Part shown: one piece after another, positions 43,855-51,560 of the stretch
Numbering within the stretch: the stretch's first letter is position 1
How the letters are laid out: every line of letters begins with the position of its first letter
DNA from: Clavibacter californiensis
Lineage (GTDB): Bacteria; Actinomycetota; Actinomycetes; Actinomycetales; Microbacteriaceae
DNA: 64,000 nucleotides
Direction of reading: 5' to 3'
NCBI RefSeq assembly: GCF_021952865.1
Contig: NZ_CP040792.1
Coordinates: 2,108,001-2,172,000, forward strand
Position numbers and translations under genes: made by a program
Notes under the pieces: model-generated
The model's database searches: none
The model's input: the letters and a program-made list of their open reading frames with translations, nothing else
What the model was told of the DNA's origin: nothing

Positions 43855-45083
43855 ACGGCGCCCCCGCCCCGCAGCCGGACTCCGCGGGCCCGACTCTCCG
43901 CGTCCTGCACCTCAGCGTGCGGCTCGGCGAGGGCGGTGCGGCCGGCGTCGCGCGGACGCTGATGCACGAGCTGGCCGAGATGGGCGTGGACGGCTCGTTC
44001 GCCTACGGCTACGGCCCCGGCGGTCGCGACTCCGGCGGAGCGCACGCCCGCTCGTCGCTCCGCGTCACGTCCCGCCCGCGCGCGGCCCTCAACATGGCGG
44101 CGCACCTCGTGGTCGGCACCGAGGTCGTGCGTCCGGCGGCCGGCCGACGCGAGGAGCTGCGCGCGGCCATCGCGGCCGCCGACGTCGTGCACCTGCACAT
44201 CGTCCACAGCTACTGGCTGCCGCCGAGGTGGCTGTTCCGCGAGATCGCCGCCGCCGGCACGCCTGTGGTGTGGACGTTGCACGACCAGTGGATCATGACG
44301 GGCCGCTGCGCCCAGCCCGGCACGTGCCGGCTCTGGGAGGACGGCTGCCCGCGCTGCCCGGACCTGGCGGCCTACCCGCCCGCCCGCGTCGACAACGCCG
44401 CGCGCGTCTTCACCCGCAGGCGCGACGACATCGCCGCCCTCCGCCGAGCCGTGCCCTCCGCCGTGGTGGCCTGCGCGCACTGGCTCGCCGCCGAGGCCGC
44501 CACGGCGGGCTTCGACGACGTGCGGACGATCACGAACTCCGTCGACCGCGCGTTCTGGTCGGAGGCGACGGCGTCACGGGTACCATCGGACGCGCCGCGC
44601 TCGGGGGCGCTGTTCATCTGCCGCGACCTCCGGGATCCGGCGAAGGTCGACTGGGACGCGCTCCGTGCCATCGCCGCGGACACGACCGAAGGGCTCACCA
44701 TCATGGGAGACGACGCACCCGAGGACGCACCCGGCGCCGCGCGCCTGCCCGCCACGGGCGACCGCGTCGAGCTGGCGCGGGTGATGCGCCGCCACGACCG
44801 CCTCGTCTTCACCTCCCGGGTCGACTACTTCCCGCTCACCGTCTCCGAGGCGCTCACGGCGGGCATGCGGGTCTTCGCCGTCGACTCGCCGGCCATCCGC
44901 GAGTTCGGCGACCACCCGGACGTCACGGTGGTGGGCACGGGATCCGAGCTCGCGGCGGCGCTCCTCGCGGACGAGCGCGCGGGCGACCGGGCGGATCGCG
45001 AGACGCGCGATGTCCGCCGCTTCGACCCCCGCCGCATGGCCGACGAGTACCGCGCCGTGTACGAGGAGCTGGTGTCCGCGTGA
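43851..45083 (+). CDS. Glycosyltransferase, WcaC-like (GT4)
   Basis: This 410-residue GT4 protein has LRVLHLSVRLGEGGAAGVAR at residues ~17-36 and the WcaC hallmark WTLHDQWIMTGRCAQPGTC (~140-158), followed by a Cys pair in DGCPRCPDL. The donor domain has VSEALTAGMRVFAVDSPAI near residue 330. It starts by ATGA overlap. Confidence 0.88.
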   Translation: MNGAPAPQPDSAGPTLRVLHLSVRLGEGGAAGVARTLMHELAEMGVDGSFAYGYGPGGRDSGGAHARSSLRVTSRPRAALNMAAHLVVGTEVVRPAAGRREELRAAIAAADVVHLHIVHSYWLPPRWLFREIAAAGTPVVWTLHDQWIMTGRCAQPGTCRLWEDGCPRCPDLAAYPPARVDNAARVFTRRRDDIAALRRAVPSAVVACAHWLAAEAATAGFDDVRTITNSVDRAFWSEATASRVPSDAPRSGALFICRDLRDPAKVDWDALRAIAADTTEGLTIMGDDAPEDAPGAARLPATGDRVELARVMRRHDRLVFTSRVDYFPLTVSEALTAGMRVFAVDSPAIREFGDHPDVTVVGTGSELAAALLADERAGDRADRETRDVRRFDPRRMADEYRAVYEELVSA

Positions 45084-46363
45084 CCCGCGGCTACCGGCGC
45101 GAGGCGTGGCTGATGGGCATCGCCATCATCGGCCAGCACTTCATGATCGTCCAGGCCGCCGGCTACCCCGTCACGCTCGGCCTGGTGGTGGGCGTGCCCC
45201 TCATCCTCGTGCTGTCGCGCGGCGGGTACGCGAGCCGCCTCATCCTCGCGCTGTGCGCGGTCGTGGCGCTCACGGCGTCGGCGGCGCTCATGACCGGCAT
45301 GGAGGGCAGCGATCCGCTGTCGTTCCTGCGCACGCTGGCCCTGTTCATCCTCGCAGTCATCGTGATCGTGGCCGGATCCTCAGGGCTGGACCCCGGGTTC
45401 ATCGGCTCGAGGGCCTTCTCCACCGCGATCTCCGTCACCCTGCTGCTGGTCGTCGGCCTGTCCGTCCTCCAGGTGGCCGCGGGGACGCTCGGCAGCGAGG
45501 CGTTCTTCAACGTGTTCGGGCGCTTCCAGTACCTGTACCAGTACCAGCCCTACCTCCAGTTCAACCCCGTCCCGCGCGCGCAGGGCTTCTTCCTGGAGCC
45601 GTCCTACGACGCGTTCGTGATCGGCACCCTCACCCTCATCTCGCTGCTCACCGGCCGCCACTTCCGCGGCACCATCGCGGTCGGCATCCTCGGAGTCCTC
45701 ATGTCGCGCTCGGCGACGGGCCTCCTGCTGCTCCTCATCATCGGCGTCGTCGTCGCGCTCCGCTCCCGACCCGGTGCGAGCATCGTCGTCCTCAGCGGCC
45801 TCGCGGTCGTGGGCGTCGCCAGCGGCACGTACCTCCAGTCGCGCCTCGAGAGCTTCAGCACCTCCGGGTCCAGCACGAACTACCGGCTCGTGGCGCCGCT
45901 GCAGGTCCTCGGGGACACGCTGCTGCACACGCCCATCGGCCACGCCCTCGGCTCGGTGTCGAACATCCTGCTGGGCTACGACCTGTACAACGGCGCGGAG
46001 CTCGGCACCTCGCTCGACAACGGCCTCTACGTGCTGGTGTTCTACTTCGGCTGGATCGGGCTGGTGCTCATCGCGGCCCTCGCCGTCATGGCGCTGCGGG
46101 CGATGCTGCGCAGCGGCCGCTCCACCTGGGGAGCCGTGGCCCCGCTGTGGCTGTTCGGGACCCTATTCTTCTCCGGCGGGATCATGCTGCCCGAGTACGC
46201 CGTCATGACCGCCCTCCTCATCGCGACGCTCGTCGCCTGCAACGAAAGCCTGGTCGCTCCCCATGCCGGTACCCCCTCCGCTCCTGTCCGTCGTCGTGGT
46301 CACCTTCCGGGACCTGCCGGGGCTCGGCAGCACGCTCCGGTCGGTGCGCCAGCTCGTCCATGA
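45080..46363 (+). CDS. O-antigen/EPS polymerase (Wzy, WcaD-like)
   Basis: This 427-residue protein has about ten to eleven transmembrane segments and a central periplasmic loop (residues ~140-175). Such a topology, and its place beside Wzx, fit a Wzy polymerase joining repeat units on the outer face of the membrane. FLEPSYDAFVIG and SLDNGLYVLVFYFGWIG are the family-like blocks. GTG 45080 overlaps the WcaC-like gene. The last ~33 residues, rich in Arg/Pro/Gly, overlap the next gene by 101 bp and look like reading of the other frame, so the true C terminus may be altered by a frameshift. Confidence 0.82.
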   Translation: MTRGYRREAWLMGIAIIGQHFMIVQAAGYPVTLGLVVGVPLILVLSRGGYASRLILALCAVVALTASAALMTGMEGSDPLSFLRTLALFILAVIVIVAGSSGLDPGFIGSRAFSTAISVTLLLVVGLSVLQVAAGTLGSEAFFNVFGRFQYLYQYQPYLQFNPVPRAQGFFLEPSYDAFVIGTLTLISLLTGRHFRGTIAVGILGVLMSRSATGLLLLLIIGVVVALRSRPGASIVVLSGLAVVGVASGTYLQSRLESFSTSGSSTNYRLVAPLQVLGDTLLHTPIGHALGSVSNILLGYDLYNGAELGTSLDNGLYVLVFYFGWIGLVLIAALAVMALRAMLRSGRSTWGAVAPLWLFGTLFFSGGIMLPEYAVMTALLIATLVACNESLVAPHAGTPSAPVRRRGHLPGPAGARQHAPVGAPARP

Positions 46364-47012
46364 CGCGGGCGACGCGATCGAGGTCATCGTCGTCGACGGC
46401 GGCACGGGGGAGGGGCTCGACGACGTCGTGAGCTCCTCGGGCGTCCCGGTCGACCTCTCGAGCGGGCCCGACGACGGCATCTACGACGCGATGAACGAGG
46501 GCATCTCCCGCTCGACGGGCAGGTTCGTCTGGTTCCTCAACGGCGGCGACCGGTCGCACGTCGAGTCCTGGGAGCTGCTGTCCGGCATCCTGCGCGCCGC
46601 GGGCGACGACGAGCTGCTCCTCGGCGACTACCTGCTCGACACCGGGCGCGGCGAGATCCTGCGGAAGGCACGACCGCCCATCTACATCCACCACGGGCTG
46701 CCCACCTCCCATCAGGCGATCCTCTATCCCGGCTCCCGCATCCGCGGCGCCCGTTACGACCTCCGCTTCAGCGTCGTCGGCGACTACGAGCTCACGGCCC
46801 GGCTGCTGCGATCGGGCGTCCGCCCGGTCGTCGTGCACGTGCCCCTGGCGGTGTTCGCGGCCGGCGGCATGTCGCAGGTGCGCGCCAAGGAGATCGCCGT
46901 CGAGGCGGCGCGGGTGCAGGCGGAGACGCTGCGCACGCCCGTGCCGGTCCGCTGGGCGAGCAGGGCGCTGCACACGGCGAGCCGCATCCGGCGCACGGTG
47001 CAGACGTCGTGA
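46263..47012 (+). CDS. Family 2 glycosyltransferase (WcaE/WcaA-like)
   Basis: This 249-residue GT-A transferase starts LSVVVVTFRDLPGLGSTL. It has VIVVDGGTGEG in place of the usual DxSxD, then the WcaE-type GPDDGIYDAMNEGISRS and FVWFLNGGD, and a late VVGDYELTARLL. ATG 46263 is needed to complete the first beta-strand, which supports the 101-bp overlap with the polymerase gene. The stop overlaps the next gene as GTGA. Confidence 0.88.
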   Translation: MPVPPPLLSVVVVTFRDLPGLGSTLRSVRQLVHDAGDAIEVIVVDGGTGEGLDDVVSSSGVPVDLSSGPDDGIYDAMNEGISRSTGRFVWFLNGGDRSHVESWELLSGILRAAGDDELLLGDYLLDTGRGEILRKARPPIYIHHGLPTSHQAILYPGSRIRGARYDLRFSVVGDYELTARLLRSGVRPVVVHVPLAVFAAGGMSQVRAKEIAVEAARVQAETLRTPVPVRWASRALHTASRIRRTVQTS

Positions 47013-47512
47013 GCGCCCCCGACGAGCGCGGCCGCTGGGCGGCGGACCGCGCGCGCTACGGCCGCAGGGCGTGGCTCCTGCAGCCGTCCTTCTGGGCCGT
47101 GTCCGTCTACCGGTACGGACGCTGGACCCGCACGTGCTCGCGGGCCGTGCGCCTGCCCGCCCACGTGCTGTACGTCGGGCTCTACAGCGTGGTGCGGCTC
47201 GTGACCGGCATCGACATCCCGCGCTCGGTCGAGATCGGGCCGGGCATCATGATCCACCACTTCGGCACGGTCATCGTCCACCCGCATGCGCGCATCGGCG
47301 CCCGCTTCACGATGCGGCACGGCGTCACCATCGGCGCCAAGAAGGGCGACGACGTGCCGGTCATCGGAGACGACGTGCAGGTGGGCGCGTTCGCCCAGAT
47401 CCTCGGTCCCATTCGCGTGGGCGACGGCAGCACCATCGGCGCCATGACCCTGGTGCTGCGCGACGTCCCCGCAGGCGCCACCGTGGTCGGCGTCCCGGGA
47501 CGCGTGCTGTGA
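47009..47512 (+). CDS. Serine acetyltransferase-like O-acetyltransferase (WcaB-like)
   Basis: This 167-residue hexapeptide acetyltransferase shows DIPRSVEIGPGIMIHHFGTV near residue 70 with the catalytic His pair, then HGVTIGAKKGDDVPVIGDDV. It ends in VPGRVL. The N-terminal region WAADRARYG resembles WcaB and CysE-type enzymes. It probably acetylates a polysaccharide sugar. GTG 47009 overlaps the upstream stop. Confidence 0.86.
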   Translation: MSAPDERGRWAADRARYGRRAWLLQPSFWAVSVYRYGRWTRTCSRAVRLPAHVLYVGLYSVVRLVTGIDIPRSVEIGPGIMIHHFGTVIVHPHARIGARFTMRHGVTIGAKKGDDVPVIGDDVQVGAFAQILGPIRVGDGSTIGAMTLVLRDVPAGATVVGVPGRVL

Positions 47513-47546
47513 CCGGACGAACTGCCGCCGCCCGGCCGAGCGCGCG

Positions 47547-48971
47547 ATGAGCGCCGACGACCGCGCGGCCCGGGGCGCCCGGAGCCGCGACTCCTCGGTG
47601 TGGCCGCTCGCCGCGCAGGCCGTCATCGCCGCCGTCGGCCTCGTCGCCGCGACGCTCGCCGCCCGGCTCCTGGGCCCGTCCGACTACGGCGTCTACTTCC
47701 TCGCCCTCACCGTCACGGCGTGCGTCGCGGTCCTGTTCGACATCTGCGTCCCGCAGGCCGTGCTCACGCACACGCCCGGCTACCTCGAGTCCGCGCGCAC
47801 GTGGCGCCGCATGGCCGTGGTCGTTGCCGCGGCCGCCGCGGCGCTCACGGCAGCCGTCGCGCTCGCGGTCGGCTCATCCCTGGACGCCGACGCGATGTGG
47901 GTGGTCCTCTGCGCCGCGCTGCCCATCACGATGGCGTCCATGACGCCTCGCGCCTTCCTCATCGCGGCCCGGCAGCTCCGCTACGTCTCGCTCGTCGACC
48001 TCTCGAGCGTGCTCGTCGGCAACGTCGTCGCGATCGGCGCCCTCCTCCTCACGGACAGCCTGTGGGCGGCCGCGAGCAGCCAGCTCGTCATCGCGGCGGT
48101 GCGCTGGCTGGCGTTCGAGGCCGCCTGGATCCGGCGCGGACGGGCCGACCTGCCCGCGCGCGTCCCCGTCCGCCCGGCCGTGCGTCAGCTCTACACGTCG
48201 ATGCACGGCACCTACCAGAGCCAGCTCGCCGGATTCGCCGCCCGCAACGGCGACAACCTGCTCGTCAGCATCCTTCTCGGCCCGGTCGCCCTCGCGCAGT
48301 ACTCGCGCGCGTACTCGTTCCTCATCGGGCCCCTCCAGCAGGCGCAGCAGGCGCTGAACCCCATGGCCATCCGCGACCTCGCGGTGGCGCGGCTGGCCGG
48401 TCGCGCCGACGACCAGCTCCGGCGCCTCGCGGCCGTCGTCATCGCCGTCGGCGTGCCGTTCGCGCTCGCGATCTCCCTCAGCGGCCCGCACCTCGTGCAG
48501 GTGCTCCTGGGCGACGAGTGGCGCACGGCGGGAGCACTCATGCCGCTGTCCTGGGGGCTCGCGGCGTCGATGATCGTCGCCATCCCGGCACGGTGGGCCC
48601 TCGTCGCCGGCCACCGCTCACGGGCTCTGACGGTGGACGCCGTCCTCAACTACACCGTGCTCGCGGGCGTGGTCGTCGGCGCGCTCACCGGCGGCCTCGC
48701 CGGCGTGCTCGTGATCAACTCGTTCATCGTCTCGCCCGCCATCACCATCACCGCGTGGTGCATGCTCGGCGCGGTGCCCCGTCGGCTGTTCCTCGCGCGC
48801 CTGCTGCCCCTGGCGATCGGGCTCGGCGGCCTCACCGCCCTCGTCTGCATCGTGGTCGGCGAGCTCGTCGACTCCAGCCTCATCGAGACCGTCCTCGACC
48901 TCGGCATGGGCGAGATCATCGCGGTGCTCGCGTTCGCCGCCATCATGCGCCGACGGCGGCGCGCGTACTGA
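47547..48971 (+). CDS. EPS flippase (Wzx, WzxC-like)
   Basis: This 474-residue MOP-superfamily protein has 12-14 transmembrane helices. The polysaccharide-synthesis signature is AARLLGPSDYGVYFLALTV (residues ~32-50), and VQVLLGDEWRTAGALMPLS (~315) is typical of WzxC-type proteins. It should flip undecaprenyl-linked repeat units. ATG 47547 lies 34 nt after the upstream stop. It converges with the initiating transferase gene across 12 bp, with no terminator visible. Confidence 0.9.
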   Translation: MSADDRAARGARSRDSSVWPLAAQAVIAAVGLVAATLAARLLGPSDYGVYFLALTVTACVAVLFDICVPQAVLTHTPGYLESARTWRRMAVVVAAAAAALTAAVALAVGSSLDADAMWVVLCAALPITMASMTPRAFLIAARQLRYVSLVDLSSVLVGNVVAIGALLLTDSLWAAASSQLVIAAVRWLAFEAAWIRRGRADLPARVPVRPAVRQLYTSMHGTYQSQLAGFAARNGDNLLVSILLGPVALAQYSRAYSFLIGPLQQAQQALNPMAIRDLAVARLAGRADDQLRRLAAVVIAVGVPFALAISLSGPHLVQVLLGDEWRTAGALMPLSWGLAASMIVAIPARWALVAGHRSRALTVDAVLNYTVLAGVVVGALTGGLAGVLVINSFIVSPAITITAWCMLGAVPRRLFLARLLPLAIGLGGLTALVCIVVGELVDSSLIETVLDLGMGEIIAVLAFAAIMRRRRRAY

Positions 48972-48983
48972 GCGCGGACCCGC

Positions 48984-50549
48984 TCAGTAGGCCCCCTCAC
49001 GCTGCAGCACGGCCTTCGCCGTCTTCCACAGGATGACGAGATCGCCCACGATCGACCAGTTCTCCACGTAGTAGAGGTCGAGCCGGACGCTGTCCTCCCA
49101 CGAGAGGTTCGACCGGCCGCTCACCTGCCAGAGCCCCGTGATGCCCGGCTTCACGAGGAAGCGCCGGTGCACCTTGGTCTCGTAGGCCTCCACCTCGCGG
49201 GCAAGCGGCGGGCGCGGCCCCACGAGCGACATGCTGCCGTTGAGGACGTTCACGAGCTGCATCAGCTCGTCCAGGCTGTAGCGGCGGAGGAACCGGCCGA
49301 TCGGCGTCACCCGCGGGTCGTCCTTCATCTTGAACAGCACGGAGTTGCCCGCGTCGCGCGACTGCTTCTCGAGCTCCAGCAGACGCGCCTCCGCGTCCGT
49401 CACCATGGTGCGGAACTTCAGCATCTGGAACGCGCGCCCGTTGATGCCCACGCGCTCCTGGCGGAAGAGGACGGGACCCGGGGTGCTCAGCCGGACGGTC
49501 ATCGCGATGGCGAGGAACAGGGGCGAGGCGAGGACGAGGATCAGCGTGCTCGCGACGATGTCGAACGCCCGCTTGGCGAAGAGCTTCGTGCCCTCGTAGC
49601 GCGGGGTCTCCACGTGGATGAGCGGGAGGCCCGCGACGGGTCGGGTGTGGATGCGGGGACCGCCGATGTCGGTGAGGCTCGGCGCGACCACGAGGTGCTG
49701 GCGACCGGGCTCCAGCGACCAGCTGAGCTCGCGGATCCGCTCCGGCGACAGCTCGTCGTTGCTGGCGATGACGACGGTGTCCGCGTCGACCGCGCGCATC
49801 GCGGCCTGCAGGTCGTCGAGCTTGCCGAGGACGGGGATCCCGGTGCCCGGCAGCGTCGCCGCGATGACGCCCGAGGGGATGCACGCACCGACGACGTGGT
49901 AGCCGGCGTAGGGCTGGCGCGCGAGCTCGCGGGCCAGGAAGCCCGTCGAGGCCTCGGATCCGATCAGCAGCACGCGGGACGAGTAGCGGCCCTTGGCGCG
50001 CTGCACGTTGAGCCACTGCCGCCACATCCACCGGCTGAGCACGAGGGTCACGAGCCCGAGCGGCAGCGCGATGATGATGTAGCCGCGGGCGAAGTCGATG
50101 CGACCGAGGAAGGCCACGATGGCGAGCAGCCCGAAGAGCCGCACGGTGGCGTCGAGGATCAGCCGGTACTCCTGCGGCCCCGTGCCCAGAACGCGGTAGC
50201 CGCGGGTGCCGTACAGGCCGAGGGCCACCATCCAGCTCGCGATGATCACGAGCGAGATGAGCGAGTAGCTCACGGCGACGCCCTCGAAGTCGCCGTTGAA
50301 GGCGACGTCGGAGGTCTCGAACCCGAACCACGCGATCTGGACGCCGAAGACCACCCAGATGAGGACGAGGAGATCCGTGACGACGAGCCCGAGCGCATAG
50401 GTGCGTCGCCAGTCGTGGGCCCTGAGGCCGTCCGCCTCGGTGAGCGGCCCTGCGTCGGCGCGCAGGCCCTTCGCGGACCTGTCCGTGATGCGCCGACGTG
50501 CGCCGGTCTCCCGTGCTGCGGTGTCGTGCGCGGTCTTCTGTTCGATCAT
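48984..50549 (-). CDS. Polyprenyl glycosylphosphotransferase starting EPS synthesis (WcaJ-like)
   Basis: This 521-residue protein has an N-terminal membrane region with about four helices (residues ~50-170), a CoA-binding-like Rossmann segment (RVLLIGSEASTGFLARELA, ~190) and a fifth helix (~330). The C-terminal sugar-transferase catalytic domain has KRAFDIVASTLILVLASPLF, LKFRTMVTDAE, RYSLDELMQLVNVL, SLVGPRPP and KPGITGLWQVSGRS. It should transfer hexose-1-phosphate to undecaprenyl phosphate. ATG 50549 is preceded by a G6 RBS; the frame is open to 50768 but that part is low-complexity. Confidence 0.93.
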   Translation of the reverse strand: MIEQKTAHDTAARETGARRRITDRSAKGLRADAGPLTEADGLRAHDWRRTYALGLVVTDLLVLIWVVFGVQIAWFGFETSDVAFNGDFEGVAVSYSLISLVIIASWMVALGLYGTRGYRVLGTGPQEYRLILDATVRLFGLLAIVAFLGRIDFARGYIIIALPLGLVTLVLSRWMWRQWLNVQRAKGRYSSRVLLIGSEASTGFLARELARQPYAGYHVVGACIPSGVIAATLPGTGIPVLGKLDDLQAAMRAVDADTVVIASNDELSPERIRELSWSLEPGRQHLVVAPSLTDIGGPRIHTRPVAGLPLIHVETPRYEGTKLFAKRAFDIVASTLILVLASPLFLAIAMTVRLSTPGPVLFRQERVGINGRAFQMLKFRTMVTDAEARLLELEKQSRDAGNSVLFKMKDDPRVTPIGRFLRRYSLDELMQLVNVLNGSMSLVGPRPPLAREVEAYETKVHRRFLVKPGITGLWQVSGRSNLSWEDSVRLDLYYVENWSIVGDLVILWKTAKAVLQREGAY

Positions 50550-50552
50550 CGT

Positions 50553-50558
50553 CCCCCC
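50553..50558 (-). promoter_or_regulatory. G6 homopolymer as RBS of the WcaJ-like gene
   Basis: On the minus strand the sequence reads TTGGGGGGACG then ATG 50549. Six consecutive G residues form the Shine-Dalgarno core, as at gmd (40782-40787). An imperfect 10-bp stem (CCGACGGTGC with GCACCATCGG, one C-A mismatch) lies just upstream. Confidence 0.55.
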
Positions 50559-50604
50559 AAGCCGATGGTGCGTCCCCCTGAGGCACCGTCGGCTCTTGGG
50601 ATCG

Positions 50605-50610
50605 AGACTA
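50605..50610 (-). promoter_or_regulatory. -10 box TAGTCT of the WcaJ-like gene
   Basis: On the minus strand TAGTCT lies 55 nt before the ATG. The intervening leader carries the imperfect stem and the G6 RBS. Confidence 0.45.
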
Positions 50611-50694
50611 CAGGCGTTGCCGTCGATGCTCGGCGGCGGGTCCATGACGGGCCGCCGGGACGGACCCTCGGGGGACAGCAGGGGGCTGGGCGGA

Positions 50695-50982
50695 TCAGAT
50701 CCGGGTCCAGGCGCCTCCGTCGCGACGCGTGATGCTCGCCCGGGGGATCTCGACGAGCCGGGCCGCACGAGCGCGGACCTCGCCCGCGATGCGCTCGGCC
50801 GCCGCGTCGTCGTCCGCGGTGAACCGGACCGTGAGCCGGGGCTCGCCGCGCACGACCTGGATGTCGTTCGCCTCGACGGTGGCGATGCGGGCGGCCTCGG
50901 TGGCAGCGGCCGGGAGGACGGCGGCGGGATCGGCGCCCGGTCGCAGCGCGCCGACGGTCATGGTGATGCGGTAGGAGGGCAC
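50695..50982 (-). CDS. Small conserved-looking hypothetical protein (95 aa)
   Basis: This 95-residue protein reads SYRITMTVGALRPGADP then an Ala-rich helix and strand-like VVRGEPRLTVRFTADDD. The alternation of strands and helices suggests a ferredoxin-like alpha/beta fold, with no catalytic motif. I do not recognise a family. GTG 50982 is the most upstream start. It lies between the WcaJ-like gene and cspA, all on the minus strand. Confidence 0.55.
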   Translation of the reverse strand: MPSYRITMTVGALRPGADPAAVLPAAATEAARIATVEANDIQVVRGEPRLTVRFTADDDAAAERIAGEVRARAARLVEIPRASITRRDGGAWTRI

Positions 50983-51020
50983 GGTCCATGGTGGCGCACG
51001 CGCGGACGTCGCGTTAAATG

Positions 51021-51056
51021 GAGAACGGCTCCGACCACATGGTCGAAGCCGTTCTC
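51021..51056 (-). terminator. Two-part hairpin terminator of cspA
   Basis: GAGAACGGCT (51021-51030) pairs with AGCCGTTCTC (51047-51056) and an inner CGACC/GGTCG stem sits above it. On the minus strand it is followed by CATTTAAC, a partial T-tract. It lies 44 nt past the cspA stop. Confidence 0.75.
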
Positions 51057-51099
51057 GGAAGCTCAGCGTGCTGCGCTCACCAGAGGCGAGCGGGTGGCA

Positions 51100-51303
51100 T
51101 TAGAGCGGGCGGATGTTCTCAGCCTGGGGACCCTTGGGGCCCTGGGCGACCTCGAACTCGACCTTCTGGTTCTCGTCGAGCGACTTGTAGCCGCCCGTCG
51201 CGATCGCGGAGTAGTGAGCGAACACATCCGCGGTTCCGTTGTCGGGAGCGATGAAGCCGAAGCCCTTTTCAGCGTTGAACCACTTGACGGTGCCTGTTGC
51301 CAT
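51100..51303 (-). CDS. cspA: Cold shock protein (CspA family)
   Basis: This 67-residue cold-shock domain protein binds single-stranded RNA and DNA as a chaperone. RNP1 is KGFGFIAP (residues 13-20) and RNP2 is VFAHYSAI (27-34); the N terminus [12 protein letters not shown] is standard. ATG 51303 has RBS AAGGAAAT. The ~115-nt leader and a strong terminator are typical of this gene class. Confidence 0.97.
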   Translation of the reverse strand: MATGTVKWFNAEKGFGFIAPDNGTADVFAHYSAIATGGYKSLDENQKVEFEVAQGPKGPQAENIRPL

Positions 51304-51423
51304 GACGAAATTTCCTTCAAAAAGAGATGCATCGATCCCGGGACCCGGGACCGCGGGTCGCCTGCCCCTCGTGACCCCTCCGGCGGACCGGGCGGATCGT
51401 GAGGACCTGACGACTTGTCACCA

Positions 51424-51429
51424 ACCCTA
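51424..51429 (-). promoter_or_regulatory. -10 box TAGGGT of cspA
   Basis: On the minus strand TAGGGT predicts transcription from about 51417 and a leader of ~115 nt. The leader ends in a T/A-rich segment (CATCTCTTTTTGAAGGAAAT) at the RBS. Confidence 0.45.
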
Positions 51430-51548
51430 GCGGGTGAAACCGCGCCGGCGGGGGATGCGCGCACATTCCCGTCGGGTGTTTCCCTCCGTGACGCCATGCG
51501 GGGGAGCGGCGCGGAGCCGGCCGGCGGTCCGACGTCGGACGTGCGCGG

Positions 51549-51554
51549 GATGAT
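51549..51554 (+). promoter_or_regulatory. -10 box GATGAT, leaderless promoter of PolA-like gene
   Basis: GATGAT is followed by GGGGGC (6 nt) and ATG 51561. Confidence 0.5.
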
Positions 51555-51560
51555 GGGGGC

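Noticed and set aside
48971-48984. Terminator between convergent wzx and WcaJ-like genes
   Set aside because: The gap is 12 bp and no stem could be drawn within or around it.
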